Origin: CAZIVO01 sp964542765
GTDB taxonomy: Bacteria; Planctomycetota; UBA1135; UBA2386
Direction: 5' to 3'
Length of the DNA stretch: 12,460 nucleotides
Assembly (NCBI GenBank): GCA_964542765.1
Contig: CAZIVO010000107.1
Coordinates: 1 to 12,460 of the forward strand
This document shows, piece after piece, positions 1 through 8,067 of the stretch; position 1 is the first letter of the stretch; the number at the start of each line of letters is the position of its first letter. Position numbers and translations under genes: made by a program. The notes under the pieces are model-generated. The model did no database searches. It was not told the DNA's origin and saw only the letters and a list, made by a program, of their open reading frames with translations.

Positions 1-894
1 ATCCTCGATCGCCTTCATGACCTGCCCCACCACCCAATCCGTCTCGACGACGAAATCGCCGTACTTACCGGCCTTACTCTTTCCGAGGAACTCATCGTTG
101 GTTGCCACCGGCGTGTGCGGAGCGGTCAAGGGGAAGTAGAGGAAGAAGGGCTTGTCCTCGTGTTCTTCGCCTGCGGTCTTGATGTACTCGACGGCCTTGG
201 CAGTGAGGTCCGGCAAGGCACTCTCGGGCTTCATGTCCGGCGCCTTCAAGCCAGCGCGCCCGAAACGAGTCGAACGAGGCTCCTTCTTCTGTGTGGGCAC
301 CAGGTCCGTCCGCGTCAGGCGGTCATTCTCGATCCAGACATAGGGAGGCATGTCCCAGGAGGCCGAGCAGCCGAAATACTCATCGAACCCGACCGTCAAT
401 GGCCCGGCCGTGAGCGGCTTCGCGTGATCGATCTTCGCGCCGCTGTGCTTGGGATCGCCCTCGATCTTCTCCTTGTCAAGCGCCTGCCAGCCCAGACCGA
501 GATGCCACTTGCCGATGCAGGCGGTGCGGTAGCCCTGTTTCTTCAAGAGCGAGGCGACGGTGGCGCGCCCCTCTTCGATCAGCGGTGGCGAATAGCCGCC
601 GAGGACGCCCGATTTCAGACGCGTGCGCCAGGCGTAGCGTCCGGTCAAAACTCCGTAGCGCGTTGGCGTACAAACTCCTGAAGGACTGTGGGCATCGATG
701 AAGCGGCGTCCCTGTTTCGCCAAACGATCGATGTTAGGAGTCGGGATCTTGGACTCGGGGTTGTAGCAACCAACATCGCCATAGCCGAGATCGTCGGCCA
801 TGAGGAAGACGATGTTGGGACGCTGTGCCACCTCGGGCAACTGCATCGGCACGAGACAGACGAGAGTGATGGGGGCGAGTGATCGGAGTTTCAT
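1..894 (-). CDS. Secreted arylsulfatase (sulfatase family, formylglycine type), N-terminal part
   Basis: Hydrolyses sulfate esters, probably on polysaccharides, after export. The first 298 residues are in the window and the C-terminus lies beyond the left edge. A hydrophobic signal peptide (about residues 1-24) is followed by PNIVFLMADDLGYGD, whose paired Asp (34-35) are metal ligands. The signature CTPTR with LTGR downstream puts the formylglycine-precursor Cys at residue 75 (bases 670-672). GKWHLG (128-133) supplies the catalytic Lys and His, and APHTP near residue 260 is another active-site segment. The ATG at 894 is the only start that gives a signal peptide. An AGGAG lies about 14 bases upstream, rather far. 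Activity needs a formylglycine-generating enzyme encoded elsewhere. The family is certain; the substrate is unknown. It stands alone and is divergent from the efflux operon. Confidence 0.95.
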   Translation of the reverse strand, partial: MKLRSLAPITLVCLVPMQLPEVAQRPNIVFLMADDLGYGDVGCYNPESKIPTPNIDRLAKQGRRFIDAHSPSGVCTPTRYGVLTGRYAWRTRLKSGVLGGYSPPLIEEGRATVASLLKKQGYRTACIGKWHLGLGWQALDKEKIEGDPKHSGAKIDHAKPLTAGPLTVGFDEYFGCSASWDMPPYVWIENDRLTRTDLVPTQKKEPRSTRFGRAGLKAPDMKPESALPDLTAKAVEYIKTAGEEHEDKPFFLYFPLTAPHTPVATNDEFLGKSKAGKYGDFVVETDWVVGQVMKAIED

Positions 895-1296
895 CTCGGA
901 TTAACGGGCTCCTGGAAGTCCCTCGCATTCTAGCGAACGGTCTCCATTCCCGGACAAGCTCCTGCTCAAAGCTTCAACCGAACGCTCGCTCCACAGGATC
1001 CGCGGCAAACCTGCCGGGGACAAGAGGGGCAAACCCAGTTTCTGACGGCAATCGAATCAAGCTCTGGTCCCGCCATTCGGGAGTGATCCTCGCTGCCCGA
1101 CCGAGTCACCCCATGGTAGCGAACGCAAGTTGATGCTTCGGGTGGGGTCCAGATCTTCCCGGAAGGTGTTCCCCCACCAAAACTGATACCGTTGCCGCTA
1201 CACAGCGCTTCACGCGAGAATAAACAGTGTAGGCTACCGGGACCACGTCTCTCGCACCCCTGATCTCCGTCCCCATCTGAACGGCGAACACAGAAG
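895..1296. other. Divergent intergenic region between sulfatase and efflux operon
   Basis: These 402 bases hold no convincing gene; the short open frames here lack ribosome sites and family-like sequence. The region must contain the promoters of both the sulfatase (minus) and the efflux operon (plus). I see no good -35/-10 pair. The one notable element is the inverted repeat at 1141-1178. No adjacent TetR- or MarR-type regulator gene is present, which is unusual for an RND operon. Confidence 0.6.
1141..1178. repeat. Inverted repeat / hairpin upstream of the RND operon
   Basis: GGTGGGG (1141-1147) pairs perfectly with CCCCACC (1172-1178), and a second, inner stem CTTC-CCG-GAAG lies at 1155-1165. 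The element sits about 120 bases before the permease start, with no T-run after it. It could be an operator or a leader RNA structure. Pairing is seen directly; function is not known. Confidence 0.45.
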
Positions 1297-4200
1297 ATGA
1301 ACCTCGTCAAAGCAGCCCTCCGCAACCCCTACGCAGTCCTCGTCTTCATGCTGCTGCTGCTGGTTCTCGGCCTGAACTCACTGCGAAAGATCCCGGCCGA
1401 CTTGCTGCCTATCTTCAAGACACCGGCCGTGCAGATCGTGACCCTGTACCCCGGAATGCCGCCGGTGGTCGTCGAGAAGGACATCAGTTCGCGACTTCAA
1501 CGCTGGACCGGCCAGTCTGTCGGTATCGCTCGCCAAGAAGCCAAGAACATGCTCGGCGTGAGCATCGTCCGCGATTACTTCCGAGAAGACATCGATCCGG
1601 ACACCGCCATGTCGCAGGTCACCTCGCTGGCCGTGTCCGACATGTTCTACCTGCCACCCGGCACGCTGCCGCCGATGGTCATGCCCTTCGACCCGACCGC
1701 GTCCGTGCCGGTGTGCTTGCTCAGCGTGTCCTCGGAGGTGATGACAGAAAAGGAACTCTATGACGTCGCCTACTTCGAGATGCGCAACCGGTTGCAATCG
1801 ATCCAGGGCGTCATCGCGCCCGCCGTCTATGGTGGCGTGTTGCGACGGATCCTGGCCTACGTGGATCGCGACAAGCTCGAATCGCGCAACCTCTCGCCAC
1901 TCGACGTGGCCAAGAGCCTCGACCGCTCCAACCCTTTCGTCCCGACCGGCAGCGCCACCCTCGACGGCCAGGAGTACTTCGTCCTCTCGAACGCGATGGT
2001 CGAGAAGGTCGACGACATCAACGACATCCCGGTGACCGTGGTCGACGGCGTGCCGGTCCTGATTCGCGACATCGGCAAGGCCGAGGACAGCCATCAGATC
2101 CAGTCCAACATCGTACGCATCAATGGCCGACGACAGGTCTACATCCCGGTCTATCGCCAGCCCGGCTCGAATACGATCGAGATCGTCGACGAGGTCAAGA
2201 AGAAGGCCGACTCGATCCTCGCCTTCATCAAGAATTCGGGCTACTACCCCAACACCGGCGATCTGCGCATGGACGTGGTCATGGATCAGTCCACCGGTGT
2301 ACGCACGGCCATCTCGACCCTGCGCAACAGCGCCCTGCTCGGCGCTCTGCTGGTGGCCCTGATCGTCTTCATCTTCCTGCGCTCGGTGCGTTCGACCCTG
2401 ATCGTGCTGGCCGCGGTACCGACCGCCGTGCTCGGATCACTGGCCGGCCTCTATTTCACCGGCGACACCATCAACGCCATGACACTCGGTGGACTGTCGC
2501 TGGCGATCGGCATCCTCGTCGATCAGGCGATCGTCGTCATGGAGAATATCAGTCGCCACTTGCGCATGGGCAAGACCTCACGACAGGCGGCGCTCGAAGG
2601 CGCTGCCGAGGTGGCCATGCCGGTGATGGTGAGCACGCTGACCTTCATGGTGGTCTTCTACCCGGTGGTCTTACCTCACCGGCCTCGCCAAGTTCCTGTT
2701 CACGCCCCTGGCACTGGCCGTCATCTTCGCCACGCTGGCATCCTATCTGCTGGCGATGACCTTCATCCCGGCGGCATCGGCGCGCTTTCTGAAGCCTTCC
2801 GGCAATGAACGCAGCCTCTTCGATCGTCTCGCCGGTAGCTATCAGCGACTGGTCGCGCTGACGCTGCGACTGCGCTGGGGCGTGATCGGCCTGGCCATCG
2901 CGCTCTGCGCCGGCGCGACCTGGGGCATCATGAATATCGGCCACGAACTCTTCCCGAAGGTCGACTCGGGCCAGTTCATGATCCTCGCCCGCGCCCAGCC
3001 CGGCACACCCTTGGCGGAGACAGAGGTTCTGGTCGAGGGGGTCGAGCGGCAGGTGATGGAGAAACTGGGAAAACCTGACCCGAACGAGACCGACGAGACC
3101 TCCGACCTGAAGCTCTTGATCTCGAATATCGGCGTGCTCTACGACTGGCCCGCCGGATACACCCCCAATGCCGGACCTATGGATGCCTTCTTGCTGGTCC
3201 AGCTCAAGGATGACCGCAAGCAGACCGCCCAGCAGTGGGCGCGTGAATTGCGCAATCATCTGGCTCAGACAAACCCGGGCGTCGAGTTCGCCTTCGATAC
3301 GGGCGGCATGATGACCGCCGCACTGAACTTCGGCCTGCCGGCCCCCATCAATATCCAGAGGTACGGGGCAGCAAGCTCGACAAGCTCCAAGAGATCGCCC
3401 GAGGGGTTGTCGAGCAGGTCAAGAGCGTCGAGGGCTCTGTCGATGTCCGCATCGCCGAGCCCACCGGCCACCCGGCAATCTCGATCCAGGTAGACCGTAC
3501 CAAGGCAGCCGTTCTGGGGCTCTCGCAGGAGGACGTGATCAAGAACGTCGCCACCGCCATCAACTCCTCGTGCAACTTCGCTCCTGCCTTCTGGATCGAT
3601 CCCCGCAACGGCAACCACTACCTGATGGGTGCGCAGTACCAGGAGATGGACATCCAATCGCTCGAGACCCTCGACAACATTCCCATCACAGGACCGAAGT
3701 CGACCTCCCCCACCCTGCTCAAGAACATCGCAACCATCGTCCGCACGACGACACCCGTCATCGTGCAGCACCAGAACATCACCCGCACCGTCAATATCTT
3801 CGCCGATGTTGATGGCCGCGATGTCGGCAGCGTCGGCAATGAAATCCTCACACGACTCGAAGGCTCGGCGCTCAATCCCTATCTCGCAGACGGAGGCAAG
3901 GACGGCTACCGCGTCATGATCATGGGCGAGATTGCGAGCCTTCAGAAGAGTTTCGCCAACTTCGGCGAAGGTCTGATCATCGCTGTGATCCTGGTCTATC
4001 TCGTCATGGTCGCTCAGTTCCGGTCCTTCTTGTTACCGCTGGTAATCCTGCTGACCGTGCCGCTCGGGTTGATCGGCGTGGTACCGGTGCTCTGGCTGAC
4101 GGGTACCAGTGTGAGCGTGCCCGCCTTCATGGGGCTGATCTTGATGGTCGGGATCGTCGTCCAGTATTCGATCCTGGTTGTCGAATTCGCCGCTCGTCTA

Positions 4201-4482
4201 CAGCGCCAGGGCACACCGATGCACGAAGCAATCCTGGCCGCGGCGCGTGACCGGCTCCGGCCCGTGCTGATGACCTCGCTCACGACCTGCTTCGCCCTCA
4301 TTCCGATGGCGATCGGTATGGGTCGCGGCAGTGAAGCTAACATTCCCCTGGCGCGCGCCATCATCGGCGCCGTCATCGGCGGCATGCTGTTATCCCTGCT
4401 GGTCGTTCCGTCGATCTACTCGATCCTCGGCCGCTGGGTAAAGCCTGATCGAGAACAAGAAACGTCCATGGAGGGCGTGTGA
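1297..4482 (+). CDS. RND efflux transporter permease (AcrB/HAE-like), interrupted by two apparent frameshifts
   Basis: Inner-membrane pump subunit that exports drugs or other hydrophobic compounds using proton-motive force. The reading moves from frame 1 (1297-2670) to frame 2 (about 2672-3358) and back to frame 1 (3361-4482). Joined, it is about 1060 residues, normal for the family. The start MNLVKAALRNPYAVLVFMLL is the usual first membrane helix. Two large periplasmic loops and two sets of membrane helices follow. TM4 reads LAIGILVDQAIVVMEN (residues about 402-417), and the TM10-11 region reads GIVVQYSILVVEF, then RLRPVLMTSL. Compared with AcrB, the second TM4 Asp is Gln and the TM10 Lys is Gln. 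The 1-base gap to the next gene shows an operon. Downstream codons and motifs remain intact after each shift, so sequencing error or very recent damage is likely. Substrate unknown. Confidence 0.93.
2671..2672 (+). other. Apparent +1 frameshift site (extra T) in the RND gene
   Basis: Reading GTG GTC then skipping one T gives TAC CTC ACC GGC CTC, that is VVYLTGLAKFLF, which continues the expected membrane helix. Without the correction, the frame runs on as unrelated Arg/His-rich sequence to 2808. There is no long homopolymer: the site is a TT. Confidence 0.85.
3359..3360 (+). other. Apparent second frameshift site (duplicated AG) in the RND gene
   Basis: The bases CCAGAGGTACGG make sense as CAG GTA CGG GGC once one AG is removed, giving the family-typical PINIQVRGSKLDKL. 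The two-base excess restores the frame lost at 2671-2672, so the two lesions together add exactly three bases. A single-base deletion nearby is the alternative reading. Confidence 0.8.
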
Positions 4483-4483
4483 A

Positions 4484-5752
4484 ATGCGAGTTCCGATTCC
4501 CTTGATGCTATCCATCTTCGCCTCGACACTCGTCGGGCAATCACCGCCAGGACGCACCGTGCAGGTAGTGAAGGCCAGCACGGGCCCTCTCGAAAAGGTT
4601 TCTACCTTGCAGGCGGAGGTCTTCCCCCTGGAGTCCACGGTGATCGTGCCGCGCGTGACCGGACAGATCCGCACGATCAGCGTCCACGAAGGCGATACCG
4701 TCGCCGGCGGCGACCTGCTCGTCGAACTGGACTGCCCCGATCTGGTCGCCGACCTCGCCATCGCCCAGGCCACGGCGGAAGAGGCGATGACCCGCATCGA
4801 GGTCGCTCGCAACGAACAACTCAGCGCCGAACAAACCGCCATCGCGATGAAGGCTGCCGTCGACGCTCAGAAAAGTGCCGAGGCAGTCGCCGAGGTTGCC
4901 CAACGCTTCGCCTCGATCAATCTCACCCGAACCACCAAGCTGCACGAACGCGGAGCCGCAACGCTGGACGAACTCGAGAAGGCGCAACTCGAACACGACC
5001 GCAGTGGCGCCATGCTGACTGCCAACCGCGCCGCGACTCAAGCCGCTCAGGCCGAGCTCTTCGAGGCAGATGCCCTGATCAAGGTGAAGGCCGCCGAACT
5101 CACTCGCGCACAGGCGATCGCCAAGAAGGCACAGCTACAGGCCGACCGCGCACAGATCGAACTCGGCTTCGCCACGATAAAGAGCCCGTATGCCAGTGCA
5201 CTGGTGACCCGACAGCTACTCGACAGCGGCAATCTGGCCCAGGCCAATACCACCTCCATCTTGGAGATCATGAATGTCGACAAGGTCCGCCTGCGTTTGG
5301 GCGTTCCCGAAGTAGAGGCCTCGCTGGTGCGCAAGGGCACCCGGGCCAGGATCATCCCCGCACATGGAATCGGTGCAGAGACTGATGTCACGATCACGCG
5401 CACGACGGGTGCGGCCGATCCAAAGTCACGCGCCATGATTGTAGAAATCGAACTCGACAATCCCGATGGCAAGTGGATGCCCGGCGCCCTGTGCCATGTT
5501 GAGCTCATACTGTTGCAGACCGAAGCCGCCGTCACCATACCGAGCAAAGCTCTGGTCAAGAATGGCCCCAGAAGCACCGTCTGGACCGTCGAGGACGGCA
5601 AGGCCCGCGAGGTCCCTATCAAGCTCGGCACCAACGTCGGCCGGCGCATCCAGATTCTCGAAGGACTCACCGGTGGCGAGCGAGTCATCGTCGCGGGCAA
5701 GATCGGACTGCGCGCAGGTGAAGCCGTTCGCGCCGTGGACCTGGAGAATTGA
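4484..5752 (+). CDS. Efflux RND transporter periplasmic adaptor (membrane-fusion protein)
   Basis: Periplasmic adaptor that links the RND pump to the outer-membrane channel. It has 422 residues, normal for the family. A signal-peptide-like segment covers residues 1-19 and has no lipobox Cys. The first half of the lipoyl/barrel-sandwich domain is at about 53-83 (PRVTGQIRTISVHEGDTV). An Ala/Glu-rich alpha-helical hairpin covers about 90-225, and the second lipoyl half, FATIKSPYASALV, begins at about 229. A beta-barrel and membrane-proximal domain follow to the end. At the hairpin tip, R149-x3-L153-x6-T160 matches the conserved R-L-S/T motif that adaptors use to touch TolC-type channels. It starts one base after the permease stop, and the next gene begins at its end, so the three are one transcription unit. 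Confidence 0.94.
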   Translation: MRVPIPLMLSIFASTLVGQSPPGRTVQVVKASTGPLEKVSTLQAEVFPLESTVIVPRVTGQIRTISVHEGDTVAGGDLLVELDCPDLVADLAIAQATAEEAMTRIEVARNEQLSAEQTAIAMKAAVDAQKSAEAVAEVAQRFASINLTRTTKLHERGAATLDELEKAQLEHDRSGAMLTANRAATQAAQAELFEADALIKVKAAELTRAQAIAKKAQLQADRAQIELGFATIKSPYASALVTRQLLDSGNLAQANTTSILEIMNVDKVRLRLGVPEVEASLVRKGTRARIIPAHGIGAETDVTITRTTGAADPKSRAMIVEIELDNPDGKWMPGALCHVELILLQTEAAVTIPSKALVKNGPRSTVWTVEDGKAREVPIKLGTNVGRRIQILEGLTGGERVIVAGKIGLRAGEAVRAVDLEN

Positions 5753-5754
5753 CC

Positions 5755-7098
5755 GTGCGCGCATCGATCCTCACCCTCTCGCTCGCTCTCACAGCCTGTG
5801 CCGGCGGCCCCGCTGTCCTGCAACCGCTCGGCTGGACGCCCTCATCCCTGCCCGCTGAAACTGCGGATACGGACGCTCCCTCGGCCTATCCCATGGATAT
5901 AGCAACGCTGCTGCGACTCGCCGGCGAGAAACCGCTGGCGATCGAGATCGCGCGTGCCCAGGCCCGCGCCGCAGCCGCCGAGGAAGACGCTGCCTTGATG
6001 GCATGGTTGCCCAAGCTACAACCGCGAATCGAATTGCTCAGACATGAGGGGTTGCTACAGCACAGCGGCGGAGGCTTCGAAAGCATCGACTCGCGGAACA
6101 GCTTCGGCGGAATAGCCCTCGATCTTCGCCTGCAGCCCGGCGATGCCTGGTATAGCGAACTGGTCGCTGCGCAGCGTCGCCGCGCCAGCGAATTCGGCAT
6201 CCGCGCGGCTCAGCACGTCAACGTCGCCCAGGCAATGCGATTCTACTACCAACTTCTGCAGGAAACCGCCAGCGAACGCGTCATGGATCAGGCGATCGAG
6301 CATGCCGAACAACTCGTTGCCACCGAAGAAGAGCGGCACAAGCAGGGCATCGGGCTGCAGGCACAGGTGCTTCGCGCACAAGCCTTCCTGGCCGAGACCC
6401 AGGGGCGTCGCGCACAGATCGAAGCACTCAGGCGCACCAACGAAGCTCGTCTACGGGCTCTGCTCCTGCTGCCCGAAGAAACGGAACTGATCCCTTCCGA
6501 TCCAACGATCGTTCCGATCCGCTTTGAAGAAGCCAAGCTCCCGATGGCCGACTTGCTCGATCGCGCGCTGACCAGTCGCCCGGATCTTCGCCGCTTTCAA
6601 GCGCTGGCGCACGCCGCCGAATTCGAGCACGAGCGAGTGGCATGGTCCTGGCTCATCCCCGAAATCCACGCCGGTGCCAGCCACGGCGAATTCGGCAAGG
6701 ACCTCAGCAGCGACCTGCGCCACAGAGAAGACTACTACGCCGGATTGCTCTGGGAACTCGACTTCGGTCGCATCGCCCGAGCTCGTGCAGCCGGCGCAAG
6801 GAGCGATGAAGCGCAACTGCGAGCCGAACTCTTGCGGCAGACCATCCGCGCCGAATTACAGGCCGCCAGGGCGAGTATTCATTCCACACAGCAACGCATG
6901 GCTGCAGCAACTCGCGAAGTAGAGGCCGCCGACGCGGCACTGGCGCTGGTCGAAGCCCGCCACGAACAGGGGCGCGCGCTTCTCGTCGAACTGCTCGATG
7001 CCCAGCGGGCCCGCTCTGCCGCAGGCATTTCCCTGGTGCGCGCCGTCTGCGAACAAAACCAAGCTCAGTTCGAATTGCGGCGGATCCTCGGCGACTGA
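5755..7098 (+). CDS. TolC/OprM-like outer-membrane efflux lipoprotein
   Basis: Outer-membrane channel of the tripartite pump, with two repeated OEP-type halves rich in long Ala/Glu/Arg helices. I chose the GTG at 5755 (447 residues). GGAG at 5743-5746 lies 8 bases before it, whereas the TTG at 5749, which overlaps the adaptor stop, would leave only 2 bases. The product begins MRASILTLSLALTACAGG, a lipoprotein signal peptide with lipobox LTAC, so the mature N-terminal Cys would be acylated, as in OprM/NodT-type channels. Central regions such as RHKQGIGLQAQVLRAQAFLAE and ARHEQGRALLVELLDAQ are equivalent positions in the two halves and match the duplicated architecture of the family. It is the last gene of the operon. 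Substrate is set by the pump and is unknown. Confidence 0.93.
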   Translation: MRASILTLSLALTACAGGPAVLQPLGWTPSSLPAETADTDAPSAYPMDIATLLRLAGEKPLAIEIARAQARAAAAEEDAALMAWLPKLQPRIELLRHEGLLQHSGGGFESIDSRNSFGGIALDLRLQPGDAWYSELVAAQRRRASEFGIRAAQHVNVAQAMRFYYQLLQETASERVMDQAIEHAEQLVATEEERHKQGIGLQAQVLRAQAFLAETQGRRAQIEALRRTNEARLRALLLLPEETELIPSDPTIVPIRFEEAKLPMADLLDRALTSRPDLRRFQALAHAAEFEHERVAWSWLIPEIHAGASHGEFGKDLSSDLRHREDYYAGLLWELDFGRIARARAAGARSDEAQLRAELLRQTIRAELQAARASIHSTQQRMAAATREVEAADAALALVEARHEQGRALLVELLDAQRARSAAGISLVRAVCEQNQAQFELRRILGD

Positions 7099-7152
7099 AC
7101 GCACACACCGCGTGATGATCGTGGAGATCAAGTGCCCCTCGGCACAGGTCCG
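7099..7152. other. Short convergent intergenic gap after the efflux operon
   Basis: Between the stop of the outer-membrane channel gene and the stop of the convergent small gene lie 54 bases. They include GTGCC-CCTC-GGCAC (7132-7145), a 5-bp stem that could serve as a weak two-way terminator. No T-run follows on either strand, so the role is doubtful. Confidence 0.3.
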
Positions 7153-7485
7153 TCAATCGTCCGCTGGACGATCGGTCGACTCACCAGGCTCGCTCGGCGA
7201 CTCGTCAGCACTCACTTCGCCGTCTGGACCGACTTCGCCATCTGGACCCACCTCGCCATCTGGNNNNNNNNNNNNNNNNNNNNNNNNNNNNNNNNNNNNN
7301 NNNNNNNNNNNNNNNNNNNNNNNNNNNNNNNNNNNNNNNNNNNNNNNNNNNNNNNNNNNNNNNCCATCTGGGTCCAGTTTCTTTGCGGCAATGCGCTCCG
7401 CCTTACGCCGGGCCTTCTCTGCCCGCTTCTCGCGTTTCTTGTGCTCGCGGAGCCGCTTCTCGAAGCTCGGATTCGGTTTTCCCAA
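7153..7485 (-). CDS. Small basic hypothetical protein with C-terminal PDGEVG hexapeptide repeats (contains assembly gap)
   Basis: I do not recognise a function. The N-terminal 40 residues (GKPNPSFEKRLREHKKREKR onward) are very rich in Lys, Arg and Glu and resemble a widespread short bacterial hypothetical family that starts with a KPNPSF-like motif and forms a charged helix. After KKLDPD the protein enters a repeat of PDGEVG, interrupted by 100 N, and ends with an acidic tail ADESPSEPGESTDRPADD. So a basic head joins an acidic tail. The start is TTG at 7485; GAGAG lies 6 bases upstream and no ATG is available before an upstream in-frame stop. The frame is continuous across the gap only if the gap length is 3n+1, which holds for 100. 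True length is unknown. Confidence 0.7.
   Translation of the reverse strand: MGKPNPSFEKRLREHKKREKRAEKARRKAERIAAKKLDPDXXXXXXXXXXXXXXXXXXXXXXXXXXXXXXXXXXPDGEVGPDGEVGPDGEVSADESPSEPGESTDRPADD
7210..7369 (-). repeat. 18-bp coding tandem repeat (hexapeptide PDGEVG) spanning an assembly gap
   Basis: Units of 18 bases, variants of CTTCGCCATCTGGACC on the plus strand, lie before the gap, about three copies with third-position changes. The far flank resumes with CCATCTGG, the same unit. The gap is exactly 100 N, the usual placeholder, so the number of units is unknown. The flank phases fit 10+18n missing bases, and 100 happens to satisfy this. Confidence 0.85.
7264..7363. other. Assembly gap (100 N)
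   Basis: One hundred undetermined bases, most likely a scaffold placeholder caused by failure to assemble the tandem repeat on both sides. Confidence 0.98.
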
Positions 7486-7571
7486 GTGTCGCTCTCGGTT
7501 TGATTTGGTTATGGATACCGCTGCGCCTTCGCCACGGTGGCGGGGACTCTAGGCTGCACGCCCACGCAAAG

Positions 7572-7622
7572 CGAGAGAATCTCGGAAGGAGAATGCTCGA
7601 GCCATTCTCGCCGAGCGAGAAT
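7572..7622 (-). promoter_or_regulatory. Cluster of overlapping hairpins between two small minus-strand genes
   Basis: Three inverted repeats share the words GAGAAT/ATTCTC. ATTCTCGC (7604-7611) pairs with GCGAGAAT (7615-7622) over a 3-base loop. GAGAATG (7589-7595) pairs with CATTCTC (7603-7609) around a CTCGAG centre. CGAGA (7572-7576) pairs with TCTCG (7580-7584). The first two stems use the same bases (7604-7609) and so exclude each other. The cluster lies 4 bases after the stop of the upstream gene and about 90 before the next start on the same strand. No T-run follows. It could be a terminator/attenuator, an RNA-processing site or a protein-binding palindrome. Confidence 0.5.
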
Positions 7623-7626
7623 CAGC

Positions 7627-8040
7627 CTACTTCTTGTGAGACTTGAAGTCCCTCTTGTGGCTGACGACACGGTCTTTCACCGGCGAAGCGTCACCAGATC
7701 TCGGGGCAGGCCGGGCACCGGTACTCGAGTCACTCTGGGCCCCGTGCGGCTTCGAATGAATCTTCGGGCGCACGACCTTGCCACTCTTGTCCTTCTTGTG
7801 AAATCCACCGCGGTTGTACTTGCCACGTGCAATCTCGACCCGATCGAAGGTGACGGCGTCCAGATCGGGAAATTCGCTCTTCATGAATTCGCTGATCTGC
7901 TTGTCCGTCAGCTGATCCTGCTCATTCCGTTCGAAGACCCCGACCCAGGTCTCGCTGACCCCAACCTGGCTGGTCACACCCACGCGAGCCTTCGGCTTTG
8001 CCGCGGTGTCCTTCTTCTCGTCTCGATGTGCGGAAGACAT
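7627..8040 (-). CDS. Small basic hypothetical protein with conserved-looking core
   Basis: I cannot name a function. The product has 137 residues with no signal peptide or membrane segment, so it is probably cytoplasmic. Residues about 30-80 look folded: TWVGVFERNEQDQLTDKQIS, an amphipathic stretch EFMKSEFPDLDAVTF, then DRVEIARGKYNRGGF. From about 81 on it is disordered and strongly basic (KKDKSGKVVRPKIHSKPHG, and a final SHKRDFKSHKK), which suggests contact with nucleic acid; this is inference. The start at 8040 is preferred over an upstream in-frame ATG because AGGAG lies 10 bases before it and the extra upstream residues are low-quality Pro/Arg/Gly sequence. It is divergent from the cold-shock gene and upstream of the PDGEVG-repeat gene on the same strand, possibly co-transcribed. 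Confidence 0.75.
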   Translation of the reverse strand: MSSAHRDEKKDTAAKPKARVGVTSQVGVSETWVGVFERNEQDQLTDKQISEFMKSEFPDLDAVTFDRVEIARGKYNRGGFHKKDKSGKVVRPKIHSKPHGAQSDSSTGARPAPRSGDASPVKDRVVSHKRDFKSHKK

Positions 8041-8053
8041 GCAAATCTTGCTC

Positions 8054-8067
8054 CTGAGGGGCCTCAG
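8054..8067. repeat. 14-bp palindrome beside the ribosome site of the 7627-8040 gene
   Basis: CTGAGG-GG-CCTCAG is an inverted repeat with a 2-base centre, in the leader of the minus-strand gene. It overlaps the ribosome-binding CTCCT (AGGAG on the minus strand, 8051-8055) by two bases. It could be an operator or a translation-controlling stem; it may also be chance. Confidence 0.35.

Noticed and set aside
115..681. 188-residue open frame on the plus strand
   Set aside because: It is antisense to the sulfatase, whose active-site motifs are unambiguous.
1378..2094. 238-residue open frame on the minus strand
   Set aside because: It is antisense to the RND permease, with Asp/His/Val/Arg-rich composition typical of an antisense frame in GC-rich coding sequence.
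5749..5754. TTG at 5749 as the start of the outer-membrane channel gene
   Set aside because: It overlaps the adaptor stop neatly, but GGAG is only 2 bases before it. GTG at 5755 has the same GGAG at 8 bases and an equally good lipoprotein signal.
7132..7145. Hairpin GTGCC-CCTC-GGCAC as a confident terminator
   Set aside because: The stem is only 5 bp and no T-run follows on either strand; it is kept only as a weak possibility in the gap description.
7210..7369. Short repeats around the gap as a CRISPR array
   Set aside because: The units are contiguous 18-mers with no spacers and code a regular hexapeptide; no cas genes are near.
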